From: Nostoc sp. FACHB-152
GTDB lineage: Bacteria > Cyanobacteriota > Cyanobacteriia > Cyanobacteriales > Nostocaceae
Reading direction: 5' to 3'
Length of the DNA: 39,972 nucleotides
NCBI RefSeq assembly: GCF_014697475.1
Contig: NZ_JACJRV010000066.1
Coordinates: 1 to 39,972 of the forward strand
Below are positions 33,337-39,972 of the stretch, in pieces. The notes under the pieces were generated by a model. The model did no database searches, was not told the origin of the DNA, and worked only from the letters and a program-made list of their open reading frames with translations. The position numbers and the translations under genes were made by a program. Each line of letters opens with the position of its first letter. Position 1 is the first letter of the stretch.

Positions 33337-34410
33337 ATGGGAACAGAAACGACATATCTGGAGCTTTCGGATGGTAAGTCGCACAAGTTCTATGAGGTCA
33401 CAATCAACGATGTAGAAGTAAAAGTACGCTATGGGCGAATTGGCGACCCAGGCAAAACAACTGTCACAGCCTATGATACTGCCCAAAAAGCGCAGGCAGA
33501 AGTAACCAAACTCGTTAATTCTAAGTTGAAGAAGGGTTACGAACGCGCAAACAAAGGTGAGCGCACTAAGCAACCAATTTCACGAGGCGATCGCCGTTTG
33601 GCTCGATTAAACCATCTCCGGCGCACTGGCTGGAAACCTTTGATTAAACCTACTCTTGATGCACCCTTCGCATCTAAATATCTGGGTAAACCTTGGCTAA
33701 GTCCTGGTACACATTATCGTCATTGTTCTCGTTGTGGAGATGCTCTAAACTTTCACTTTCAACTTAATCTCCAAGAATTACCAGAAAACTTGCAAGGTAA
33801 ATTTGGCACTGGACTATTTCAACTATTTTCCTGTTTCTCTTGCTATTTACAATTTCCCCAAATTGTGGGGCTTCCTGAATCAGCAACGCCAACACCATCA
33901 GAACCGGAAATTAGTGCAGAAGATGTTGCAAACCTCAGTACATGGACACCTTATGTAATTCAAACCAGTGGCATTGATGACTTTCATGGTCGCTATATGC
34001 TGCAAATTGTCGGATGGCAACCTTTTGATGACTATCCTTTTTATGAGGAAGCACAGGAAACTTATGGCACAGAATACACTGAATACGAAGAAATGTTAAT
34101 CTTCCATGTTGATGCACCCGATTGTGAATACTACGAGGAAGACGACCCCGATAGACCGACATTAATAGATATTCAATTAGCTTGGGATAGAACAGCAGAT
34201 AAGCTTTCGGGGTGGGGCTACTGGGGACAACAAGTGGAGCATCAGTATTGTCGGCTCTGCGGTCAACCTATGCAACTCTTCTATCAATTGGGTCATGGTA
34301 TTGAATACGAAGGCAATACTGGATTAGACTATGCGGTCGATAATCTCTTGCTGGTGTTTCAGTGTGCGGAACACAAAGATGAATTTAGCTGCTATGGCAG
34401 TGCGTTTTAG
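33337..34410 (+). CDS. WGR-domain protein with DUF1963/YwqG-like C-terminal region
   Basis: 357 aa starting at ATG 33337, chosen because AGGAG lies 7-11 nt upstream; the frame is open 20 codons further without signals. Residues about 4-75 form a WGR domain (YLELSDGKSHKFYEVTI, then VRYGRIGDPGKTTV), a small module that binds nucleic acids in PARPs and occurs alone in many bacterial proteins. A basic linker follows. The region about 115-357 resembles DUF1963 proteins (GKPWLSPGTHY, LNFHFQLNLQELP, GLFQLFSC) and carries Cys pairs HCSRCG, SCFSC, YCRLCG and QCAEHKDEFSC that could bind zinc. Function unknown. A small membrane protein and a DUF6745-like protein follow on the same strand. Confidence 0.82.
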   Translation: MGTETTYLELSDGKSHKFYEVTINDVEVKVRYGRIGDPGKTTVTAYDTAQKAQAEVTKLVNSKLKKGYERANKGERTKQPISRGDRRLARLNHLRRTGWKPLIKPTLDAPFASKYLGKPWLSPGTHYRHCSRCGDALNFHFQLNLQELPENLQGKFGTGLFQLFSCFSCYLQFPQIVGLPESATPTPSEPEISAEDVANLSTWTPYVIQTSGIDDFHGRYMLQIVGWQPFDDYPFYEEAQETYGTEYTEYEEMLIFHVDAPDCEYYEEDDPDRPTLIDIQLAWDRTADKLSGWGYWGQQVEHQYCRLCGQPMQLFYQLGHGIEYEGNTGLDYAVDNLLLVFQCAEHKDEFSCYGSAF

Positions 34411-34547
34411 TCATTGGTCATTTATCCTCTCTTACAAAGTTTTGAGCAGAGGTTTCCTTCGCTCAGACTTTGCGCTTTGTCATTAGTTATTTCCTCCTTG
34501 TCACCCCACACTCCCTTCTCCCCTCTGCCTAATTTCTTAAAATAACT

Positions 34548-34889
34548 ATGTATTTAGGTGTAATCGCTGTATTAATTCTGCTGTTCTTAGGCCCATCTTT
34601 ATGGATTGGCTATCAGACATTTATGAGCTTTGGTTGGACGTGGATGTTGCTATTACTACCGATCGCCTGGCTTGTAGGACTGTTCCTTGGCGCGATCGCG
34701 GCAATGTTCCTCACTGGAATACTCGAATGGATAAGTAATTTCAACCAGCCACCTGCTGAATCTGGTTCAATGGGTGGGGTAGCATGGCTGGGTATATGGG
34801 TGTTTCTAGCATTGATAACTAGTCCATTTTTTGCCACCATCTCTACCTGGCTAACTGCAAATGTCTTATTGCCTGCTTTTAGGAGATAG
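34548..34889 (+). CDS. Small polytopic membrane protein of unknown function
   Basis: 113 aa, very hydrophobic with about three to four helices (about 3-20, 27-60, 78-110) and a short polar loop QPPAESGSMGG. No family recognised. ATG 34548 lacks an obvious Shine-Dalgarno. The stop is 1 nt before the ATG of the next gene (34891), whose Shine-Dalgarno lies inside this gene, so the two are probably translationally coupled. The gene upstream is the WGR-domain gene, 137 bp away across a run of repeats. Confidence 0.7.
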   Translation: MYLGVIAVLILLFLGPSLWIGYQTFMSFGWTWMLLLLPIAWLVGLFLGAIAAMFLTGILEWISNFNQPPAESGSMGGVAWLGIWVFLALITSPFFATISTWLTANVLLPAFRR

Positions 34890-34890
34890 T

Positions 34891-35886
34891 ATGTCAGAAA
34901 AAGAACTCATTATCTCTCAAACGCAATCTCAGTGGCGCAATGTTTGCAGCACGCCCCTGGATTTAGAGCAAGCTACAATTGCAATTCAGGCATTGTATAA
35001 ATTGGCCGGATTGGCGCAACCAGAAGTCCAATTTTTTGAGAGTCCAGCAGCAGCAAGACAGCAGATTGAACAACAAAGTATGCAGTCTGACTGTATGTTA
35101 GCCCAGTTATGGGAAGTATTGCGCGAAGATGTGTGGCGATCTCTTTGTTGTAGTCTAGGCACATTACAAAATGAATTAACCCACAGCCTCAGAAATCCCC
35201 TGTCACAGCTATGGGAACGTTCTTTCCAACGCATTATGTTGGATAGATTAACTGAGGTTTTAGGCGATTTTTTAGGAGATTGTTTATTACCAGAATGGGG
35301 TATTTGCTGGGCAGCAATGTTTGCAGCAGCATATCAGTTAAGAGTTCCACTGGCACAAGACAAATACAATCTGTTTTGCAACTATATGCAACAGGTTGGT
35401 TGGATGTTTCCTTATGAGGGAGTAGCAATTGCAATTCAGCGTCCTCTGATTCGCCGTAATAGTGCAGGCGAAATTCATGGAGAAGGAATTCCTGCTATCG
35501 AGTTTTCTGACGGTTGTGCTGTCTATGTCTATCGGGGAATTCATCTGCCAGAGAAGTATGGTAAAGTCCACCCAACAAATTGGCGTGCCGAGTGGCTACT
35601 AGAACAAACAAATGCTGAACTGCGGCGCGTTTTGATTCAAGGCATTGGCTATGAACGGATTTGTCAAGAGTTGCAAGCGAAGGAATGCGATCACTGGCAA
35701 GAATATACCTTACTGCAAATTGAGTCTGAGGTTGACGTTGAACCCCTACACTTGCTGAAAATGACTTGTCCCAGTACAGGTTTTATTCATATGTTGCGAG
35801 TTCCACCAGATATCAGTTCTGCCCGTGAATCGATCCGTTGGGTAAATTGGGGTATCGATCCGACTGAGTTTGCTGTTCAAAGCTGA
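34891..35886 (+). CDS. DUF6745-like protein of unknown function
   Basis: 331 aa starting at ATG 34891, preceded by TTAGGAGATAGT; the frame extends 10 codons upstream without signals. The N-terminal half is helical (about 1-160). The C-terminal part contains GWMFPYEGVAIAIQRPLIRR, GIPAIEFSDGCAVYVYRGIH and NAELRRVLIQGIGYERI (starting near residue 235), which I associate with DUF6745 proteins found in cyanobacteria and actinobacteria. No enzymatic residues can be named. The coupled membrane protein gene and the WGR-domain gene upstream suggest a three-gene unit with a common, unknown role. Confidence 0.65.
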   Translation: MSEKELIISQTQSQWRNVCSTPLDLEQATIAIQALYKLAGLAQPEVQFFESPAAARQQIEQQSMQSDCMLAQLWEVLREDVWRSLCCSLGTLQNELTHSLRNPLSQLWERSFQRIMLDRLTEVLGDFLGDCLLPEWGICWAAMFAAAYQLRVPLAQDKYNLFCNYMQQVGWMFPYEGVAIAIQRPLIRRNSAGEIHGEGIPAIEFSDGCAVYVYRGIHLPEKYGKVHPTNWRAEWLLEQTNAELRRVLIQGIGYERICQELQAKECDHWQEYTLLQIESEVDVEPLHLLKMTCPSTGFIHMLRVPPDISSARESIRWVNWGIDPTEFAVQS

Positions 35887-36360
35887 TATTTATGCTCGTG
35901 CGCTCGCCAAATTTGAGATCATCTTGGTCGGTTAGCAGGACTATATCGATACAATCCCCTTGCTTATACAGCACTTCCTGCTGTTATGGGGTACAGTTAG
36001 TAAGAATAAAAATATTATCTTTTTATGAAAGCAATGGTTGATAAAGTCATCTCAGTTGCACTCAACTTAATGAATCCTCAACATTTAAAAAACTGGTTTA
36101 CTAATTGCTGTTATTGTACCTCATAACACCGGGAAGTGCTGTATTATTTCATTAAAAAAATGATCAAGATATTTAAGTAAGAAATATGAGTAGACGTTCA
36201 TGGCTGGAAGCGTTTGGAGAAATTAAACACATCAATCATTGCTTTTATTACAGGTTAGGATTTTATTCTTAATGCTTTATTTGCATCAAATTTTTCGTGA
36301 ATTTGTATCAGAATTTTTCATCAAAATCAAGATTGTGAAATTAACAGATAATACTAAGTT
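35887..36360. other. Intergenic region with MITE-like element
   Basis: 474 bp between a plus-strand and a minus-strand gene (convergent). It contains the MITE-like element at 35967-36143. The remaining sequence is AT-rich and no terminator was identified. Confidence 0.55.
35967..36143. mobile_element. MITE-like element with 29-bp terminal inverted repeats (177 bp)
   Basis: The left end TACAGCACTTCCTGCTGTTA and the reverse complement of the right end TACAGCACTTCCCGGTGTTA start 29-bp arms that differ at only three positions. Both sides are flanked by TTA, a possible 3-bp target duplication. Inside is a 33-codon frame (36025-36126) starting ATG and running into the right arm; its translation (ALNLMNPQHLKNWF) has the look of a transposase fragment, so this may be a deletion derivative of an IS element. 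The family was not identified. Confidence 0.8.
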
Positions 36361-37344
36361 TTAAATTGTGCCGAAAATAACTCCTTGTTGTTTGAGCCAT
36401 TTACGGTATGCAATAGAATAGCGATCGCTTGGCAAATGTACTTCGGCTGGCAAATCTAAAGGTAAGCGTCGCGGTCGCTGCGATTCTACAACAGTAATGT
36501 CTTGACTAATAATCTGGTCTTGCCTAGCAACAAAGGCTAGCTCTGGAATGTGATGAAGATAATTCTCCAGCAGCCAGAACCAAAGAATGCAATCTTCCTC
36601 ATCGATGGGAGTAACCATAAAAAATAGACTCATGAGACTATCATCTTGAGCGCGTCGTTGGAAATATCCAATCAGTGGATGATAGAGGTGATACTGGGTC
36701 GTAACAAATAACATCTGTGAGTCAGTTTGTCCCGACCTTTTAATCACTTCCCACACACCAAATTTGAAATTTATCCCATCTGGATGCAACTGTAAGTCAC
36801 AATGCGTTACTTCTGGATGGCTGGAGTCGGCGAACACTCCTTTATGCACAAAGGCAAAGTGGGCTGGGTCAATGAGGTTTTCAACGACACGTAGGGGGCT
36901 TGACTTGAAGTGGTAGGGGCCGCAAAAAATTTGGCGACAGGAGGAGTCTTCCCAATCGGGAAATGTTGGTACATGATATTGCGGTGTTCCAGGACAAACC
37001 CAGAGCAGATTGTAGCGTTCTTGAAGATGGTAAGTTTGGATACAAGCTCTTGCGGGGAGCGGTTGGTCTGGGCTAGCGGGAACTCGCACACATTTACCTT
37101 CACTGTTAAAGGCTAATCCGTGATAAGGACAAATCAGCATATCTTCCTCGACCCATCCTAGAGAAAGGCGCGCGCCCCGATGAGGGCAAAAGTCCTGCCA
37201 AGCCAGAATTTTGTCCCCATTGTGCCAAAGGACTAAATCTTCACCAAGTAGACGCTTTTTTAGAACAGTTCCAGGTTTCAAGTCTTGCGAGTGTGCTAAG
37301 ACGTGCCAATTATTTTGTAAAAACTGGTCTTGCACCATGAACAT
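36361..37344 (-). CDS. Rieske [2Fe-2S] aromatic-ring-hydroxylating oxygenase alpha subunit
   Basis: 327 aa. The Rieske cluster ligands are CPH (53-55) and CPYH (72-75); the mononuclear iron site shows NLIDPAHFAFVHKG with Asp159, His162 and His167, and a candidate third ligand Glu in ITVVESQRP (about 284). The arrangement resembles the PaO/Tic55-type and terminal oxygenases of plants and cyanobacteria, which act in chlorophyll and other aromatic turnover, but the substrate cannot be assigned. No reductase or ferredoxin gene is adjacent, so it probably uses general ferredoxin (inference). ATG 37344 is followed by a second Met at residue 3; no strong Shine-Dalgarno. Confidence 0.9.
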   Translation of the reverse strand: MFMVQDQFLQNNWHVLAHSQDLKPGTVLKKRLLGEDLVLWHNGDKILAWQDFCPHRGARLSLGWVEEDMLICPYHGLAFNSEGKCVRVPASPDQPLPARACIQTYHLQERYNLLWVCPGTPQYHVPTFPDWEDSSCRQIFCGPYHFKSSPLRVVENLIDPAHFAFVHKGVFADSSHPEVTHCDLQLHPDGINFKFGVWEVIKRSGQTDSQMLFVTTQYHLYHPLIGYFQRRAQDDSLMSLFFMVTPIDEEDCILWFWLLENYLHHIPELAFVARQDQIISQDITVVESQRPRRLPLDLPAEVHLPSDRYSIAYRKWLKQQGVIFGTI

Positions 37345-37872
37345 TTACCCATCGTTTGAGTAAAGATGATAGTAATTATCTCCTGTAAGTTGATATTTAG
37401 TCACTTATAAATGGAAACGGTAAGGTGACGCTAAAGGAGTTAGCATTGCAGGGTGAATGTCAATACTTTTCGGATCAAGAATTTACTCGTGTTCGCGTAG
37501 CGTCTGCTTTAGGAGAAGGTAAGCAAGGGAGCGGGAGGTGCAGGGGGATAGGGAGAATGAACTGTAATCTCTCCCTTAGTGCCTCTGCCCTCCGCCCCTA
37601 GAAGTGCCTCAACGAAGAGATCTCTTAACCGAAAGGTATTGGGGTGAACGTTACTCTACATAAATGCACTTAGCTATAAATTGCTTAGATAACTTTATAT
37701 AACGGTTTTGACAACTTTCTGATGATAATTGCTGGCTATGTCATACTAAGAGGTGAGAGTTAATTCGGCGACCGCGTTTGTTTTTAGTATTGACGGGCTT
37801 TTTCCTTTTGGTATTTACAGACTTTTCTCCGAAACCTAAATCTTTACACCCTAATGTTTTCGGAGAAAATCT
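37345..37872. other. Intergenic region upstream of the RRM gene
   Basis: 528 bp between divergent genes. It contains a degraded relative of the 3'-end repeat (about 37585-37642) and the regulatory hairpin at 37823-37869. A short frame beginning TTG 37446 after AAAGGAG has no family features. The long leader suits a post-transcriptionally controlled gene. Confidence 0.5.
37823..37869 (+). promoter_or_regulatory. 5'-leader hairpin sequestering the Shine-Dalgarno sequence (candidate RNA thermosensor)
   Basis: TTTTCTCCGAAA (37823-37834) and TTTCGGAGAAAA (37858-37869) pair perfectly over 12 bp around a 23-nt loop. The right arm contains GGAG (37862-37865), the Shine-Dalgarno of the RRM gene, whose ATG is at 37873. 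Folded, the ribosome binding site would be closed; opened, it would be free. Genes of this RRM type are known in cyanobacteria to respond to temperature. Confidence 0.75.
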
Positions 37873-38172
37873 ATGTCAGTTTATGTAGGCAATCTTTCTT
37901 ATGAAGTTACAGAAGATAGTCTGAATGCAGTTTTTGCAGAATATGGTTCTGTAAAGCGAGTTCAGCTACCTACCGACCGTGAAACAGGACGTTTACGCGG
38001 CTTTGGTTTTGTGGAAATGGGTACAGATGAAGAAGAAACATCTGCAATTGAAGCACTTGATGGTGCTGAGTGGATGGGACGTGACATGAAAGTTAATAAG
38101 GCTAAACCGAAAGAAGATAGAAGTTCTTTTGGCGGTAATCGTGGAAGCTACGGTGGACGTAGCCGCTATTAA
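37873..38172 (+). CDS. Glycine-rich RRM RNA-binding protein (cyanobacterial Rbp family)
   Basis: 99 aa with one RNA recognition motif: RNP2 VYVGNL (3-8) and RNP1 RGFGFVEM (43-50), with the usual beta-alpha-beta pattern to about residue 80. The short tail SFGGNRGSYGGRSRY is glycine- and arginine-rich, as in cold-inducible cyanobacterial Rbp proteins. These bind single-stranded RNA and many are induced by cold. The ATG at 37873 is preceded by GGAG that lies in a strong hairpin arm. Two stem-loops with terminator character follow the stop (38177-38207, 38247-38275), so it is probably monocistronic. Confidence 0.95.
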   Translation: MSVYVGNLSYEVTEDSLNAVFAEYGSVKRVQLPTDRETGRLRGFGFVEMGTDEEETSAIEALDGAEWMGRDMKVNKAKPKEDRSSFGGNRGSYGGRSRY

Positions 38173-38176
38173 TATT

Positions 38177-38207
38177 TAACGAATTAGCTCTTGAAGCTAA
38201 TTCGTTA
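38177..38207 (+). terminator. Perfect 13-bp stem-loop after the RRM gene
   Basis: TAACGAATTAGCT (38177-38189) and AGCTAATTCGTTA (38195-38207) with a 5-nt loop, 4 nt after the stop codon. It is AT-rich and lacks a strong U-run, so it may also protect the mRNA 3' end. Confidence 0.75.
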
Positions 38208-38246
38208 ATCCAGCAAGCACAACATTAATTGTATTTATTTAGTACT

Positions 38247-38275
38247 GGCTCAGGCAAAAATGCTTGAGCCTTTTT
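38247..38275 (+). terminator. Rho-independent terminator
   Basis: GGCTCAGGCA-AAAA-TGCTTGAGCC followed by TTTTT: a 10-bp GC-rich stem with one G-U pair and a U-run. A clear terminator for the RRM transcript. Confidence 0.9.
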
Positions 38276-38519
38276 CATCAAAAATCTGGACTGAGTAGCG
38301 AAAACTTCAGCTTTATGGGCCAAAACCAAATCTCTGAAGTTTTCTATGTCAAACTCAGGTCACTTACCTTTTAAGTACTTGAGCGATCGCCAAGCTTAAA
38401 CGTAACATCCTACAGAGAACCACAATCTTAACCGCGTTGAGGTTGAATCCGGGGTTAAAAAAACTTCTAAGTATTTTGTCCCAAATTACTTTTATGCTAA
38501 ATCCCAAAGGAGAAAATAC

Positions 38520-39431
38520 ATGATGAAAAACTGTATGCGCCGCTTTGGGTTGGTAAAAGCTTTAACTCTAGCTTTGTTGGTGTTGGCTTCTGCGCTCACC
38601 CCCAGTGTTTTGGCTAATCAAGGTAGGAAGCCAGCAAATAGTGATAGTACAACGACACTGCAAACCATACTTTCAAGCTCTCATCGCCAGAGTGAAAATC
38701 GCCAAAGGGACAAGTATCGTCACCCGGCACAAACTTTGTCATTTTTTGGCTTACTACCCGGCATGACGGTAGTTGAATTATGGCCAGGAAGTGGTTGGTA
38801 TACCGAGATATTAGCTCCATATCTCGCACCCAAAGGACAACTGATCGTAACTAACTTTGCACCAAACAACAGTAAGCTACCAAAGATAGTCTTCCAACAG
38901 AAGTTAGCTACAGCTTTTCAACAGAAGTTAGAAGCTAGTCCAGAAGTTTTTGGTCAGGTGAAAGTTGCCCAAATCAACCCCCCACAGGAACTAACTTTAG
39001 CTCCAGATAATTCTGTGGACATGGTTGTGACTTTCCGTAATATTCATAACTGGGTGAGTTCTGGTTATGCCGAGCAGGTTTATGCAGCAGCTTACAAAGC
39101 ACTCAAGCCAGGAGGAATTTTCGGGGTGGAAGAACATCGTGCCAAGCCAGGTATTTCTTTGGAAGAGAGTATAAAAACGGGCTATATGTCAGAAGATGGT
39201 GTAATTGCGGCGGTGGAGAAAGCTGGTTTTAAATTACTGGGCAAGTCAGAAATCAATGCTAACCCTAAAGATACTAAAGACTATCCAGCTGGTGTTTGGG
39301 CATTACCGCCAACTTTGAGGCAAGGGCAAAAAGATCGGCAACGTTTACTTGCTATTGGTGAGAGCGATCGCATGACTTTGAAGTTTATCAAGCCTGAAGC
39401 TGGCGTAAATAGCAGCAAGAACGCAAAATGA
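38520..39431 (+). CDS. Exported SAM-dependent methyltransferase-like protein
   Basis: 303 aa. The N-terminus has a signal peptide (LVKALTLALLVLASALTPSVLA, spanning about residues 11-32) with cleavage near VLA-NQ. The rest has a class-I methyltransferase core: a modified motif I VVELWPGSGWYTEIL (about 84-98), DMVVTFRNIHNW (about 169-180) and LKPGGIFGVEEHRAKPG (about 196-212). Similar exported proteins occur in proteobacteria and cyanobacteria, but SAM is cytoplasmic, so the role outside the membrane is unclear; the glycine pattern of motif I is retained. AAAGGAGAAA lies 5-14 nt before ATG 38520 (ATG 38523 is an alternative). Confidence 0.82.
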   Translation: MMKNCMRRFGLVKALTLALLVLASALTPSVLANQGRKPANSDSTTTLQTILSSSHRQSENRQRDKYRHPAQTLSFFGLLPGMTVVELWPGSGWYTEILAPYLAPKGQLIVTNFAPNNSKLPKIVFQQKLATAFQQKLEASPEVFGQVKVAQINPPQELTLAPDNSVDMVVTFRNIHNWVSSGYAEQVYAAAYKALKPGGIFGVEEHRAKPGISLEESIKTGYMSEDGVIAAVEKAGFKLLGKSEINANPKDTKDYPAGVWALPPTLRQGQKDRQRLLAIGESDRMTLKFIKPEAGVNSSKNAK

Positions 39432-39481
39432 CCTTAATATTTACTTTATAAATAGTATCTGAAGCTTCAGTTATTAACAGC

Positions 39482-39603
39482 TATAGGACTAGTATTTGAT
39501 TTTTGAAAGAAATCAGTACATTGTTACTTGCCTTGTTTTCTTTTGCCTATTGCCTATTCCCTCCCTACACAAGTATGTTCAGTAATCAAACCGGATTCCA
39601 ATA
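39482..39603. repeat. MITE-like element, family 1, copy C
   Basis: About 122 bp beginning TATAGGACTAGTATTTGATT and ending ATCAAACCGGATTCCAATA. It shares CACAAGTATGTTCAGTAATC and the TTTTGCCTATTGCCTATTCC core with copies A and B. The left end matches copy B nearly perfectly. Confidence 0.75.
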
Positions 39604-39696
39604 AGATAGGCCTTGCGATAGATAGAATTCATACTTCTACTGACAGAGGGCATGAGACACAACCATCTATTAGCTTTTAAGAAAGGAAACACACTA

Positions 39697-39780
39697 ATGT
39701 CGGAACAGCTAAAGAACCTTAGCTGTTCTAATTTCTTTAATATGGATTTTTTAAAAATCAAATACTCTTTCTATATTTAG
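39697..39780 (+). CDS. Possible 27-aa peptide, unknown
   Basis: ATG 39697 is preceded by GAAAGG 11-16 nt upstream, and the frame has 27 codons (MSEQLKNLSCSN, then FFNMDFLKIKYSFYI). It contains a perfect 9-bp stem GAACAGCTA/TAGCTGTTC (39703-39728) overlapping its first codons. Too short to be sure; could equally be a stem-loop RNA element. Confidence 0.25.
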   Translation: MSEQLKNLSCSNFFNMDFLKIKYSFYI

Positions 39781-39919
39781 GTTGGTTTTAGTAACGCAAC
39801 ACAAAATTTTTATTAACCTACGTGATTATTGATAACTCCTAACGGTTGACATTTGTTCCCGCGAATTTACTTATAGAACCCATTTGACATCTTAGGAAGA
39901 ACCTGCAAGCCTCTTAATC

Positions 39920-39972
39920 ATGAGCCTGATGAAGCAGAGGTTGAGTTTGGCAGTGGCACTAGCTAGAGTTCG
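39920..39972 (+). CDS. Possible 5' end of a gene running off the window
   Basis: ATG 39920 opens a frame to the window edge (17 codons, MSLMKQRLSLAVALARV). The start is basic then hydrophobic, which could be a membrane or signal segment, but the piece is too short to name. GGAAGAAC lies about 20 nt upstream, too far to be a good ribosome binding site. Confidence 0.35.
   Translation, partial: MSLMKQRLSLAVALARV

Larger units (their letters stand above)
38173..38519. other. Gap between RRM and methyltransferase-like genes with three stem-loops
   Basis: 347 bp holding the two terminators described separately and a third perfect 11-bp stem, GAAAACTTCAG (38300-38310) with CTGAAGTTTTC (38334-38344), loop 23 nt, no U-run. 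A GCGATCGCC site is at about 38382. No gene found. Confidence 0.6.
39432..39919. other. Intergenic region near the right edge
   Basis: Contains family-1 MITE copy C (39482-39603), the short frame 39697-39780 and otherwise AT-rich sequence with no further recognised feature. Confidence 0.5.

Noticed and set aside
37446-37602. Short frame starting TTG after AAAGGAG upstream of the RRM gene
   Set aside because: Good upstream signal but the product has no family features and runs into low-complexity G-rich repeats; not supported as a gene.
1-39972. tRNA, rRNA and other structured RNA genes, intact transposases, phage genes
   Set aside because: None was recognised by eye; a tRNAscan/Infernal and ISfinder search would be decisive.

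Overview
The window looks like chromosome of a filamentous, probably heterocyst-forming cyanobacterium (Nostocales, Nostoc/Calothrix/Tolypothrix-like). The signs are frequent HIP1-type GCGATCGC sites, genes for PetG and a CytM-type cytochrome c, a Mo-dependent-nitrogenase-family small protein, a DUF3370-type protein, heptanucleotide short tandem repeats between genes, and many small dispersed repeats. This comes from reading the sequence and from family knowledge; no database search was run. No rRNA, tRNA, CRISPR array, phage gene or intact transposase was seen.

Layout. 1-5.5 kb: a secreted-type esterase, a lysyl-phosphatidylglycerol-synthase-like membrane protein, a CDF metal exporter, a Mo-nitrogenase-family small protein and repeat-rich spacers. 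5.5-13 kb: ychF, a conserved cyanobacterial protein of unknown function, a large secreted filamentous-haemagglutinin-type protein (minus), and two unknown minus-strand genes. 13.2-15.3 kb: a polysaccharide pyruvyl transferase followed at once by a MurB-like flavoprotein, probably one transcription unit. 15.6-22 kb: two small cyanobacterial proteins, then a minus-strand sugar ABC importer in the order binding protein, double ATPase, permease, permease (the YtfQ-YtfR-YtfT-YjfF galactofuranose arrangement). A block of 21-bp tandem repeats separates the binding protein from the ATPase. 22-25.5 kb: a secreted beta-propeller-like protein, a two-repeat protein of unknown function, and an unusual predicted regulator that joins a short N-terminal DNA-binding-like segment to a domain resembling the C-terminal domain of the RNA polymerase alpha subunit. 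25.7-32.5 kb: DUF3370 protein, pyroglutamyl-peptidase-like protein, hisH, rsmD, petG, cytM, a parvulin-type isomerase and an MsbA-like ABC exporter. 32.6-40 kb: gene remnants, a WGR-domain / small membrane protein / DUF6745-like unit, a Rieske oxygenase, a glycine-rich RRM protein with a striking 5' hairpin, an exported methyltransferase-like protein, and a possible gene start at the right edge.

The most interesting signals are: (1) the alpha-CTD-like regulator, whose promoter is straddled by a 13-bp inverted repeat and whose gene is bracketed by 24-bp inverted repeats; (2) a 12-bp perfect hairpin that would sequester the Shine-Dalgarno sequence of the RRM gene, a candidate RNA thermosensor; (3) an oriented repeat containing the invariant core TCCGGTTAAAGACTTA that sits at the stop codon of three unrelated genes, always in the same direction relative to the gene; (4) four families of small MITE-like elements with terminal inverted repeats, one of which ends 4 nt before a start codon and seems to supply the gene's ribosome binding site.
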